64,000 nt of DNA. It comes from Pseudorhizobium tarimense (GTDB taxonomy: Bacteria; Pseudomonadota; Alphaproteobacteria; Rhizobiales; Rhizobiaceae). Made by a program: the position numbers and the translations under genes. This document shows, piece by piece, positions 9,612-18,195 of this stretch (position 1 is the first letter of the stretch; each line of letters begins with the position of its first letter). Location: positions 248,001 through 312,000 of the forward strand of contig NZ_JALJRA010000001.1 in the NCBI RefSeq assembly GCF_022968135.1, written 5' to 3'. A model generated the notes under the pieces. That model had not been told where the DNA came from. It worked only from the letters and a program-made list of their open reading frames with translations, and searched no databases.

Positions 9612-10721
9612 GTGCCTTATCTTACGACCAGAGACTTTTCCAGCGACGTGTCCGCCACCTCCACAACTCAAGCATTGCTCGCCTGGTATGACAAGCACCA
9701 CCGGGAGTTGCCGTGGCGGGTATCTCCCAAAGCGGCCGCTCAAGGGAAGCGGCCGGAGCCTTATCATATCTGGCTGTCGGAGGTCATGCTGCAGCAGACG
9801 ACCGTGACAGCCGTGAAATCCTACTTCACGAAATTTCTCGACCTGTGGCCGAGGATAGAGGATCTGGCGACAGCTCCGACGGAAGACGTGATGGCGGCTT
9901 GGGCCGGGCTTGGATACTATGCCCGTGCCCGCAACCTCAAGAAATGCGCTGAAGCGGTCGCAGCACATCATGGTGGATCCTTCCCAGACACGGAAGAGGG
10001 CCTGCGCAGCCTGCCCGGGATCGGCGACTACACATCTGCTGCTGTCGCTGCGATCGCCTTCAATCGCCAGGCGGCCGTGATGGACGGCAATGTCGAGCGC
10101 GTGATCTCCCGTCTCTTTGCGATTGATGCCCCGTTGCCCGGCTCAAAGCCCTTCATGAAGCAGCGCGTGGTGGAACTGACGCCTGTGGACCGGCCGGGCG
10201 ATTTTGCGCAGGCGATGATGGATCTCGGTGCGACGATCTGTACGCCGAAACGCCCGGCCTGCGCCCTCTGCCCGATCAACGACCGATGCCTGGCCCTTGC
10301 CGAGCACGATCCGGAGCGGTTGCCGGTGAAGGCGGCAAAGAAGGAAAAGCCGGTCCGTTTTGGCGCTGCCTTCGTCGCCGTTAGTCCAGAAGGAGAGGTT
10401 CTCCTGCGCCGGCGGATCGACAGCGGGCTTCTCGGCGGCATGACCGAAGTACCAACCACTGGCTGGACGGCGCGACAGGACGGCGGCCAGACGGCGGAGC
10501 ACGCGCCTTTCACCGCCGAATGGGAGAGTTGTGGCGCGGTGACCCACGTCTTCACGCACTTCGAGCTGCGGCTTTCGGTGTTTCGAGCAGCGGTCACGCG
10601 CGACTCAGATACAGGCTGGTGGGAACCGGTGACGAACCTCCACGCCCAGGCTCTGCCGACCGTCATGAAAAAGGTAATTACACAGGCTATCCCTCTGGCC
10701 TTCCGGAAACACGCGAGCTAG
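9612..10721 (+). CDS. mutY: A/G-specific adenine DNA glycosylase
   Basis: 369 residues. Base-excision repair enzyme that removes adenine mispaired with 8-oxoguanine. Visible: catalytic Glu in SEVMLQQTTV (about residue 57), helix-hairpin-helix LPGIGDYTSAAV, catalytic Asp in VMDGNVERV (about 158), and the iron-sulfur loop Cys210-x6-Cys217-x2-Cys220-x5-Cys226. The C-terminal third is the NUDIX-like domain that recognises 8-oxoG. The start is a GTG at 9612 with a weak upstream purine run. A downstream start is possible because the first 20 residues are poorly conserved in type. Confidence 0.95.
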   Translation: MPYLTTRDFSSDVSATSTTQALLAWYDKHHRELPWRVSPKAAAQGKRPEPYHIWLSEVMLQQTTVTAVKSYFTKFLDLWPRIEDLATAPTEDVMAAWAGLGYYARARNLKKCAEAVAAHHGGSFPDTEEGLRSLPGIGDYTSAAVAAIAFNRQAAVMDGNVERVISRLFAIDAPLPGSKPFMKQRVVELTPVDRPGDFAQAMMDLGATICTPKRPACALCPINDRCLALAEHDPERLPVKAAKKEKPVRFGAAFVAVSPEGEVLLRRRIDSGLLGGMTEVPTTGWTARQDGGQTAEHAPFTAEWESCGAVTHVFTHFELRLSVFRAAVTRDSDTGWWEPVTNLHAQALPTVMKKVITQAIPLAFRKHAS

Positions 10722-10736
10722 CTGCAAGGAAAAACA

Positions 10737-11351
10737 ATGGCAGGCCCGATCAACCATATCGTCTTCGACATCGGCAAGGTGCTGATCCACTACGACCCCA
10801 ACCTGCCCTATCTCCGCCTGATCCCGGACGAGGACGAGCGGCGCTGGTTCTTTGCGAATGTCTGTACACATGAGTGGAACCTCGAACAGGACCGCGGCAG
10901 ACCATGGAGCGAGGCAGAAGCACTGCTGATCGAGAAATTTCCGGAGCGGGAAGAGCAGATCCGGGCCTTCCGGCAATACTGGCCGGAGATGGTGCCTTAT
11001 GCCTATGATGACAGCGTCAGGATCATGGAGGGGCTGATCGACGAAGGCCGTGACGTGACGATGCTGACGAACTTCGCAGCCGACACTTTCCGCCACGCCC
11101 GGGAGATGTACCCGTTCCTCAACAAGCCCCGCGGCGTGACCGTCTCAGGCGAGATCGAGCTGATCAAGCCGGACCGGGAGATCTACGAAAAGCACGCCGA
11201 GCACTTCGGGCTCGATCCCGCGGCAACCATCTTCATCGACGACTCGCCTGCGAATGTGGAGGGTGCACGTGCGGCGGGGTGGCAGGCGGTGCATTTCACA
11301 GATGCCGACCGGTTGCGGCAGGATCTGGCGTCCTTCGGCATCGACACATGA
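10737..11351 (+). CDS. HAD-superfamily hydrolase, YihX-like
   Basis: 204 residues, a complete HAD subclass IA phosphatase fold. The nucleophile Asp is in FDIGKVL (residue 11); the usual second Asp two residues on is Gly, as in the YihX-like branch. Motif II is MLTNF, motif III a Lys in ELIKPDREIYE, and motif IV FIDDSPANVEGA. The substrate is unknown; relatives dephosphorylate sugar phosphates. It starts 15 bases after mutY and is likely in the same transcript. Its 3' end faces ccrM across a strong terminator hairpin. Confidence 0.85.
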   Translation: MAGPINHIVFDIGKVLIHYDPNLPYLRLIPDEDERRWFFANVCTHEWNLEQDRGRPWSEAEALLIEKFPEREEQIRAFRQYWPEMVPYAYDDSVRIMEGLIDEGRDVTMLTNFAADTFRHAREMYPFLNKPRGVTVSGEIELIKPDREIYEKHAEHFGLDPAATIFIDDSPANVEGARAAGWQAVHFTDADRLRQDLASFGIDT

Positions 11352-11359
11352 ATGCAAAG

Positions 11360-11392
11360 TGACGCCCGGAGGTCAGCCTCCTCCGGGCGTCA
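11360..11392. terminator. Bidirectional hairpin terminator between HAD gene and ccrM
   Basis: A 13-base perfect inverted repeat (arms 11360-11372 and 11380-11392, core GACGCCCGGAGG) with a 7-base loop. It lies in the 114-base gap between two convergent genes, with A-rich sequence on the left and CTTAT on the right. Position and symmetry suit termination from both sides. Confidence 0.7.
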
Positions 11393-11465
11393 GCTTATCC
11401 CCTTCCGGGACTAGAGGTACAAAAACCGGAAGGAGAAATGCGGGTCCGGCACGACAGGTGGATCG

Positions 11466-12656
<1,191 letters not shown>

Positions 12657-12740
12657 TTACGAAATGCTGAAGGCGGCGGACGATTTCGAGAATATCTGCG
12701 GCTATGGCAAGGAAGCTTCGCCTGCGGTAAAACCTCCCCC

Positions 12741-13037
12741 ACGGAGAGAAGCGAGGCGATCGAGAAGCTGAAGGCGCAGGCCGATGCCATACGGGCACTC
12801 GGTGCCACCTCTCTTTACCTATTTGGGTCCGTTGCGAGAGATGAAGCCAATGCCGGAAGTGATCTCGACCTCTTCATTGATTATGATCCTGGGGCGCGCT
12901 TCAACGCCTTCGATCTGGTCGAGATCAAGCTTTTCCTCAAGGACGAACTGAATTTGTCCGTCGACATCACGACACACGACAGCCTGCACTCAATGCTGCA
13001 CGACCGGATCGGAGATGCCGCGCTTCAGGTCTTTTGA
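12741..13037 (+). pseudogene. MntA-type nucleotidyltransferase antitoxin, no start codon (remnant)
   Basis: Translating the frame ending at the TGA of 13035-13037 gives about 98 residues with a clear minimal nucleotidyltransferase: EAIEKLKAQADAIRALG, then SLYLFGSVARDE and SDLDLFIDY (the GS...DxD motif), ending in DAALQVF. In full-length relatives this family is the antitoxin of HepT, adding AMP to the toxin. No ATG, GTG or TTG occurs in this frame between 12600 and the conserved part, so the original start seems lost; a C-run at about 12734-12740 is a possible frameshift site. The TGA overlaps the old HepT ATG (TGATG), the usual operon join. Confidence 0.7.
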
Positions 13038-13384
13038 TGGTCAAATAAGTCCACCATTTCATCGCCGAGATGCTCGAAGCCGTCGCTGTAGTCGAGCATG
13101 CGGTTGGAAACCGATCCGTTGAGGAATACGAGTCGGACAGGATAACCCGGTTTGCTGTTGAACGAGCCATCGAGATCGTTTCCGACGCAAGTCGACGTAT
13201 TTCGGACGAGCTCCTGGCCACCCAACCGGAGATCGAGTGGAAGAAGGTCCGAGGGATAGGCAACATACTGAGGCACGAGTATCACGGTCTCTCTGAAACC
13301 GTTATCTGGGGCGTTATAGTGGATGAACTGCCCCGTCTAAGGAGTGCATGGGTCTCGATGCGAGAAGCTGCACGACGGCCCTGA
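13037..13384 (+). pseudogene. HepT-like toxin with in-frame TAA at codon 4
   Basis: From the ATG at 13037, which overlaps the upstream stop, the frame reads Met-Val-Lys-stop (TAA 13046-13048), then continues in the same frame with VHHFIAEMLEAVAVVE and the rest of a HEPN/HepT (DUF86) protein, including the RNase-site region GNILRHEYHGL. A single C-to-A change (Ser to stop) would explain it. Translation could restart at the ATG of 13070 and give a 104-residue protein lacking only about 11 N-terminal residues, so some product is possible. The 3' end overlaps the antisense ABM gene by 48 bases. Confidence 0.65.
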
Positions 13385-13732
13385 TTGACCTCCATGCACC
13401 GCGTTGCTGTCGTCCGGCGCCTCTGCGCGCTCGTACATGCCGTAGTCGCGGACGATGTGGCCGATGCGAAGCCGGTAGTCAGCAAAGATGCTGTTGCGGC
13501 CGGCGTGTTGCGCTGCCCGGTGAGCTTCGAGGTTGCGCCACTGCCGGACCGCCTCGTCGTCGCGCCAGAAGGAGAGCGAGAGGAGCTTGCCGCGCAGCGT
13601 CAGGCTTTCGAAGCGCTCGATCGAGATGAAACCGTCGATCTTCTCCAGTTCGGCCCGCAGCTCGCCGGCCAGATCGAGATAGCGATGGCGTTCGCCCATG
13701 AAGGGCACGACCTCGAAGATCACGGCGATCAT
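13337..13732 (-). CDS. Antibiotic biosynthesis monooxygenase (ABM) domain protein
   Basis: 131 residues. The first 100 or so form one dimeric alpha/beta-barrel ABM domain (MIAVIFEVVPFMGERHRYLD, DGFISIERFESL, LLSLSFWRDDEAVRQWRN, RDYGMYERAEAPDDS). ABM proteins range from quinone-forming monooxygenases to haem-degrading and purely structural proteins, so the reaction is open. The start overlaps the NIPSNAP stop by 4 bases (ATGA), so the two are translationally coupled. About 20 C-terminal residues exceed the usual length and run into the antisense HepT remnant, which suggests the original stop was changed or lies in altered sequence. Confidence 0.75.
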   Translation of the reverse strand: MIAVIFEVVPFMGERHRYLDLAGELRAELEKIDGFISIERFESLTLRGKLLSLSFWRDDEAVRQWRNLEAHRAAQHAGRNSIFADYRLRIGHIVRDYGMYERAEAPDDSNAVHGGQSGPSCSFSHRDPCTP

Positions 13733-14058
13733 GGCGTCACCCCCGGGCCATGCGGCAGCGACATGTTCTTCAGGAAGATGCGGTCCTCCTTCAGGATGAA
13801 GGATTCGCGCCTGGCTAATTCGTAGTTTTGCCGGCCGAGGGGATCCTCTGCCAGGCGGGCACGGTAGGCTTCGTAGGCGGCGAGGCTCTCGATGTTGTAG
13901 ACGCCATAGGCGGTCGTAGCCGAACCTTCGTGCGGCCCGAAGTAGCCAATAAGATCTGCGCCGCACCGTGGGATAGCCTGGCCCCAGTTGCGGGCGTAGT
14001 CGGCGAAAGCATCCCTGCGAATGGGATCGATCTCGTAGCGTATAAAACAGGTGATCAT
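13729..14058 (-). CDS. NIPSNAP family protein
   Basis: 109 residues, one NIPSNAP/ABM-like ferredoxin fold: MITCFIRYEIDPIRRDAFADYARNW-type start, GYFGPHEGSATTAYGVYNI in the middle, and a conserved C-terminal ESFILKEDRIFL. Members are small dimeric-barrel proteins of unknown biochemical role in bacteria. It is the first gene of a two-gene unit with the ABM gene and is divergent, 70 bases away, from an ArsR-family regulator that is the likely controller. Confidence 0.8.
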   Translation of the reverse strand: MITCFIRYEIDPIRRDAFADYARNWGQAIPRCGADLIGYFGPHEGSATTAYGVYNIESLAAYEAYRARLAEDPLGRQNYELARRESFILKEDRIFLKNMSLPHGPGVTP

Positions 14059-14071
14059 GTGTTTTCCTTTC

Positions 14072-14110
14072 GATGCATGGGCATCCTAGCCGGTTGCCTC
14101 GCATCCATGC
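14072..14110. promoter_or_regulatory. Candidate operator between NIPSNAP operon and ArsR-type regulator
   Basis: The 70-base divergent intergenic region holds GATGC-ATGG-GCATC (14072-14085), a self-complementary GCATCCATGC nearby (14101-14110), and a matching GCATGG/CCATGC pair across them. Dyads like these are what dimeric winged-helix repressors bind. That the ArsR-type protein binds here is inference from position only. Confidence 0.35.
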
Positions 14111-14128
14111 TTCGGTTACGATCGAACT

Positions 14129-14830
14129 ATGAAGGAAGGTCCGGATATTGCACGCATCGGTACGCTGATCGGAGATCCGGCGCGCGCCAACATGCTGACC
14201 GCGCTGATGAGCGGGCAGGCGCTGACGGCGACGGAGCTGGCGCAGGCGGCGGGCGTCACGCTGCAGACGGCGAGTTCGCACCTGTCGAAGCTGCAGGATG
14301 GCGGGTTGGTGTCGCAGCGCAAGCAAAGCCGCCATCGGTATTTCGCCTTGGCCGACCCCGCGACCGGAGCACTGCTGGAAGCAATCATGGGCTTTGCTGC
14401 CAGTCGCGGGCACCTGCGGCACCAGCCGGGACCGAAAGATCCGGCGCTTCGCAAGGCACGCGTCTGCTACGACCACCTCGCCGGCGACTACGGCGTACGG
14501 ATGCTCGACAGCTTGCTCGATAGGCAGGCCATCCGTCCCGAGGGGGACGGCCTTGTTCTGACGCCAGAAGGCGAGCGCCTTCTGGGCGAGATGGGATTGC
14601 ATCTTGCTCTGCTGCGCACATCGCGCCGGCCGATGTGCAAGTCCTGCCTCGACTGGAGCGAACGGCGCTCCCATCTCGCCGGCACTGTCGGCAAGGCGCT
14701 GCTTTCACACTTCCTGACGAGTGGGTGGGCACGGCGCAGCGAGGACAGCCGCGCCGTCGTATTCAGCCCTGAAGGTGAGCGACAGTTTGGGGCGCTGTTT
14801 CCGGCCTTCCGTGTGTCGCCTGCAGTCTGA
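14129..14830 (+). CDS. ArsR/HTH_20-type winged-helix transcriptional regulator
   Basis: 233 residues. The N-terminal winged helix is clear: IARIGTLIGDPARANMLTALM, then the recognition region LTATELAQAAGVTLQTASSHLSKLQDGGLV. The C-terminal half is a second domain found in this long ArsR branch, with an LTPEGERLL element repeated near the end as FSPEGERQF and a RRPMCKSCLDWSERRSHLAG segment with two cysteines that could sense thiol-reactive compounds or metal. It is divergent from the NIPSNAP-ABM pair. Its last 68 bases overlap the antisense 3' end of the DUF1284 gene. Confidence 0.85.
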   Translation: MKEGPDIARIGTLIGDPARANMLTALMSGQALTATELAQAAGVTLQTASSHLSKLQDGGLVSQRKQSRHRYFALADPATGALLEAIMGFAASRGHLRHQPGPKDPALRKARVCYDHLAGDYGVRMLDSLLDRQAIRPEGDGLVLTPEGERLLGEMGLHLALLRTSRRPMCKSCLDWSERRSHLAGTVGKALLSHFLTSGWARRSEDSRAVVFSPEGERQFGALFPAFRVSPAV

Positions 14831-15236
14831 CACCTGAATAACTGGATCCCGCGACGCCGCTACAGAGCGTTGACCATTGGCAGCCCTGGCATGCGGAACC
14901 TGCCGCACCTTTCGCGAAGGCAGCTCTCAGGGTCCTCAGCATCTGCGCATGGGGAGTGAGCCGCAGGCCCGGCAGGATTGGCCGGCGTAGAGCCAGAGCG
15001 ACGACTTGGCGCGCACGCTCGTCCCGTGCCTGGACGCTCTCGGCGGTACAATGAGCGTCTTTGTCCTGGAGCAGCGGCCCGCAGACGTCATCCGGCCCCT
15101 CCACGATCTCAATCTGCTCGCCCGCCGAAAGACGGCGAACGAGAGCGAGATAGTTGGCGACGAAAGCCGGGGTATAGCCTTCGCCAACAAAAGTCAGCAT
15201 GCACAACAGGTGATGAGCGCGCAGTCGAACAACCAC
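14763..15236 (-). CDS. DUF1284 domain protein
   Basis: 157 residues starting with GTG. The N-terminal VVRLRAHHLLCMLTFVGEGY and a cysteine-rich middle (DVCGPLL, DAHCTAES, later CQGCQWSTLC) fit DUF1284, a family of unknown role with conserved cysteines suggestive of metal or Fe-S binding. The GTG abuts the bioY stop codon, so it is probably translated from the bioY mRNA and under the same BioR control. The C-terminal 23 or so residues overlap the regulator gene on the other strand and are probably a non-conserved extension. Confidence 0.7.
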   Translation of the reverse strand: MVVRLRAHHLLCMLTFVGEGYTPAFVANYLALVRRLSAGEQIEIVEGPDDVCGPLLQDKDAHCTAESVQARDERARQVVALALRRPILPGLRLTPHAQMLRTLRAAFAKGAAGSACQGCQWSTLCSGVAGSSYSGVRLQATHGRPETAPQTVAHLQG

Positions 15237-15824
15237 TTAGGCAGCAGCCTTGCTGCGGTGATCGTCGACGCCCTTGAGGATTGCGGCAGCGAGTGCCGAC
15301 TTCAGGACAGCGCCCAGGATGAAGGGAGCGACGCCGAGCGCCCAGCCATTTTCCGCTCCGATCAGGCTGGCCAGATAGGCACCGCCGATCGCGAGGCAGA
15401 GCAGATTGGCAGTAAGATGCGCCGCGAAGCTACGCGCGACGCAGCGACCGGCCCAGCCTTGCGCGGCAAGCCAGCCGGCCAAGATGGCGATCAGCGGGAA
15501 AGACGCCAGGTAACCGGCGGTAGGACCTGCGAAAGGAGCCAATCCGCCCGAACCGCCTGCAAGCACCGGTGCTCCCAGGGCTGCCTCGCCCAGCCATGCA
15601 AGAACGGTGAGGCCGCCAAGACGCCAGCCGTAGAGCGCACCGACCATGGTTACGGCAAAGGTCTGCATGGTGATCGGCACGGGGTACATCGGCACAGCTA
15701 TCTGGGATGCGACTGCCAGGAAGAAGGTGCCGGCAAGCACGAAGACGGCTTTCGTGACCAACGATCGCCCGACCAGGCGGAGCGGGTCGAAAGGGACAGA
15801 GACTTGGGTGAGAAGTGAAACCAT
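15237..15824 (-). CDS. bioY: Biotin transporter BioY (stand-alone copy)
   Basis: 195 residues, about six membrane segments, with the BioY hallmarks ITMQTFAVTMVGALYGWRLG, YLGEAALGAPVLAGGSGGL-like loop and GPTAGYLASFP. BioY is the substrate-binding S component of the biotin ECF transporter. It can work alone or with EcfA/EcfT (BioM/BioN). A second, different BioY lies at 54557 with its own BioMN. Two BioR boxes upstream (15843-15852 and 15990-15999) indicate repression by BioR when biotin is sufficient. Confidence 0.93.
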   Translation of the reverse strand: MVSLLTQVSVPFDPLRLVGRSLVTKAVFVLAGTFFLAVASQIAVPMYPVPITMQTFAVTMVGALYGWRLGGLTVLAWLGEAALGAPVLAGGSGGLAPFAGPTAGYLASFPLIAILAGWLAAQGWAGRCVARSFAAHLTANLLCLAIGGAYLASLIGAENGWALGVAPFILGAVLKSALAAAILKGVDDHRSKAAA

Positions 15825-15842
15825 GCGACGCTCCTTTGCGTT

Positions 15843-15852
15843 TTATAGATAA
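15843..15852. promoter_or_regulatory. BioR operator, promoter-proximal to bioY
   Basis: TTATAGATAA, an exact match to the TTATMKATAA consensus reported for BioR in Alphaproteobacteria, lies 19 bases upstream of the bioY start codon, where binding would block transcription. Confidence 0.85.
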
Positions 15853-15989
15853 TTCATTGATACGATCTATCTCTTTCCAGGATTCGCCTGTGCAGGCAAG
15901 TGGCGATGAGCCGGTGACCTAGTGAGAAGCCGCATCGACACCCCCACCCGAAAAATGAGATGGGCCGGCGCAGCGATGCTTGATGCCAA

Positions 15990-15999
15990 TTATCTATAA
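15990..15999. promoter_or_regulatory. BioR operator, distal site
   Basis: TTATCTATAA, a second exact match to the BioR consensus, sits just past the bioR stop codon and about 166 bases upstream of the bioY start. Two sites about 147 bases apart, roughly 14 helical turns, could allow looping or cooperative repression. Confidence 0.8.
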
Positions 16000-16001
16000 T
16001 C

Positions 16002-16670
16002 CTAGCCGACGATGGCGAAAGTCTCGCGCGTGGCAGGAGAGTCTGCGCCTCGCGGGCCGCGGCCGATCCATTGGACATGCTTCTGCAGGATTGTCGCGGC
16101 CTCTTGGGTCTTTCCTTGGCGAAGGGCCGCAAGAATCGTCCGGTGGTCGTGGTCCGTGCGCTTCTCCCAGCCGGACTGCCAGGCGGAGAATAGAAAACGT
16201 GCGCTGGCGGAATGCAGATCGTCGATCGAGGCCAGCAGCCGCTTCATGCCGCAGGGCTGCAAAATGAGACGGTGGAAGCGCCGGTTGGCGTCTTCCCAGG
16301 CGTGAACATCGGCTGCCGCGTCACCCTCGCGGGTGGCCTCTTCCGCAGCATCCAGGATAGCGGGCGTCAGGTGCCGCGCCGCATGGCGCAGCGCCAGCCC
16401 CTCGAGCGCCGCTCGCATTTCAGCCACCTCACGCACCTGCGAAAGATCGAAGGCGGCAACCCGCACGCCGCGGCGCGGCTCGCTGATTGCCAGACCCTGC
16501 GCCTCGAGGCGCCGGAAAGCTTCGCGGACGGGAACATGACTTGCTTGGAATTCTTCGGCAATGTAGTCCTGACGCAAGCGGGACCCAGGCGCGATTTCAC
16601 CGCGGACGATGCGTTCGGCAAGGACGCGACTGATGCGACCGGCGATTGTGTCTTCCCGTTCCTTTGCCAT
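16002..16670 (-). CDS. bioR: GntR-family biotin regulator BioR
   Basis: 222 residues. The N-terminal GntR winged helix is visible (ISRVLAERIVRGEIAPGSRLRQ, then HVPVREAFRRLEAQGLAISEPRRGVRV), followed by an FCD-type all-helical ligand domain (VREVAEMRAALEGLALRHAA, HRLILQPCGMKRLL, DHRTILAALRQG). Adjacency to bioY and the two flanking BioR boxes identify it among the many FCD regulators. BioR represses biotin uptake and synthesis genes in Rhizobiales and Brucella; its effector is believed to report biotin status. No BioR box is seen in front of its own start. Confidence 0.85.
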   Translation of the reverse strand: MAKEREDTIAGRISRVLAERIVRGEIAPGSRLRQDYIAEEFQASHVPVREAFRRLEAQGLAISEPRRGVRVAAFDLSQVREVAEMRAALEGLALRHAARHLTPAILDAAEEATREGDAAADVHAWEDANRRFHRLILQPCGMKRLLASIDDLHSASARFLFSAWQSGWEKRTDHDHRTILAALRQGKTQEAATILQKHVQWIGRGPRGADSPATRETFAIVG

Positions 16671-16807
16671 GCAACCTCCTTAGATGGCGCCCCAGACGTT
16701 GTCGATAGCCGGTCGGTTCTGCCGGGCCTGCCATGCGGCGGCAAGAGTTGAGCATATGGCCCCGGTTGGATAAAAGACCCGCCTCACCTCCCCGGAAAGG
16801 CATATTC

Positions 16808-17497
16808 ATGAATGGTCTCGACCTCATCATCTTCGATTGCGACGGCGTCCTCGTCGATTCGGAGATCATCGCGGCGCAAGTGGAATCGCGCCTGCTGACG
16901 GAGGCAGGATATCCGATCAGCGTCGAGGAGATGTGCGAGCGCTTTGCCGGCATGACCTGGCGCAACATCCTGCTGCAGGTGGAGAAGGAATCGGAGATCC
17001 CGCTTTCGGCCTCGCTGATCGATAAGTCGGAAAAACTGCTCGACGCGCGGCTCGCTCGCGACGTGAAGGTCATCGACGGGGTCAAGCTCGCGTTGTCGCG
17101 CTTGACGACGCGGCGCTGCATCTGCTCCAATTCCAGCATGCACCGGCTGGACATGATGCTGGAGAAAGTTGGACTAAAGCCTTATTTCGAGCCGAACATC
17201 TTTTCGGCAAAGACACTCGGGCCCGACAGGGTCAAGCCTAAGCCGGACATCTTCCTGCACGCGGCCGAACACTTCAGGGTTTCGCCGCAGAAAGTGCTGG
17301 TGGTCGAGGATTCCGTTCATGGGGTGCATGGTGCGGCGGCTGCGGGCATGCGGGTCATCGGCTTTACCGGCGGATCCCACACCTATCCGACGCATTCCGA
17401 CCAACTTACGGATGCCGGCGCAGAAACGGTCATCTCGCGAATGAGCGACCTGCCGGCCATGGTAGCGGCGTTAAGCGACTGGGCGGTGGGGCTTTAG
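16808..17497 (+). CDS. HAD-superfamily phosphatase (beta-PGM/CbbY-like)
   Basis: 229 residues. DIIFDCDGVLVDSE-type motif I (IIFDCDGVLVDSEII) with both aspartates, a helical cap containing FAGMTWRNI, motif II CSNSS, motif III Lys in RVKPKPDIFLHAAE, and motif IV VVEDSVHGVHGAAAAGM. This is the subclass IA, beta-phosphoglucomutase-like layout; the presence of HG after the nucleophile motif and a C1 cap fits phosphatases for sugar or phosphogluconate esters. The substrate is not determinable. The ATG at 16808 begins at the domain; the upstream open frame to 16733 looks non-coding. Confidence 0.85.
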   Translation: MNGLDLIIFDCDGVLVDSEIIAAQVESRLLTEAGYPISVEEMCERFAGMTWRNILLQVEKESEIPLSASLIDKSEKLLDARLARDVKVIDGVKLALSRLTTRRCICSNSSMHRLDMMLEKVGLKPYFEPNIFSAKTLGPDRVKPKPDIFLHAAEHFRVSPQKVLVVEDSVHGVHGAAAAGMRVIGFTGGSHTYPTHSDQLTDAGAETVISRMSDLPAMVAALSDWAVGL

Positions 17498-17518
17498 CCG
17501 GACCGCCCTTGTTTCGGG

Positions 17519-18085
17519 CTAGTTCTTTGAAGGAATGTCGAAGCCGAGGCGGACGCGGGTGAAGCGCGAGGCGCCGCCCTGGGCGTTCGGGATCTGGACG
17601 TCCGGCTTGCTGAAGATGAACTGCGTACCGGCCGTCGGCAGTTCGACGGGGAAGCTCACCTTCTGCGAATAGATGACATTGTCGCCGTCGACGACCTCCA
17701 CCAGAACCGGCAGGTTCACCTGCCCAGCGCTGACGGCGGGACCGGCGACGATGCGGCCCTGCGCCACGACGTTGATCGTGATGGTACTCTCGTTCGCAGT
17801 GCACTGACGGGTCGCTTCGGCGAGCGAGGCCTGGTAGGCGAGCTTTTCCGGATTATCTTGACCGCCGCGGGCATAGGAGCGGTAGATCGCCGTCTCCTCC
17901 CGCATGACGACCGGAGGGCAGAAGGCCTGCACGACCGGTGTTGCGGCCTCTGCGGCCGGCGCGGACGCAGCGCTCAGACCTGCGGTGGGCGAGGAGGAAC
18001 TGCAGCCTGCAACGACCGCCAGAAGAGAAACCGACAAAAGCATGCGCGTGACTGTAGCCAACACTGTACTCAACCCTCTCAACAT
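17519..18085 (-). CDS. Lipoprotein of unknown function
   Basis: 188 residues with a type II signal peptide and VAGC lipobox followed by a Ser-rich linker. The mature domain contains FCPPVVMREETAIYRSYARGG and a C-terminal beta-rich part (ITINVVAQGRIVAGP, GTQFIFSKPDVQIP). This arrangement recurs in uncharacterised rhizobial lipoproteins. An internal ATG at 18043 gives a tighter signal peptide. It converges with the HAD gene and is divergent from thrC. Confidence 0.75.
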   Translation of the reverse strand: MLRGLSTVLATVTRMLLSVSLLAVVAGCSSSSPTAGLSAASAPAAEAATPVVQAFCPPVVMREETAIYRSYARGGQDNPEKLAYQASLAEATRQCTANESTITINVVAQGRIVAGPAVSAGQVNLPVLVEVVDGDNVIYSQKVSFPVELPTAGTQFIFSKPDVQIPNAQGGASRFTRVRLGFDIPSKN

Positions 18086-18195
18086 CTTTCCGGTCCGGCG
18101 AAGGCGCGCCGGAATGGGCCCTTCCGGCCTTTCGCAGCCAATTTTCCTGGTCTATACCAGCCGCGCAAATAAAAATCGATTAGGGATTCAGGGTC

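Noticed and set aside
13733-14674. N-terminal part of a 445-codon minus-strand frame that reads into the ABM gene
   Set aside because: The ABM domain begins at the ATG of 13732. Upstream of it the frame is antisense to the ArsR gene and out of frame with NIPSNAP, with no homologous look.
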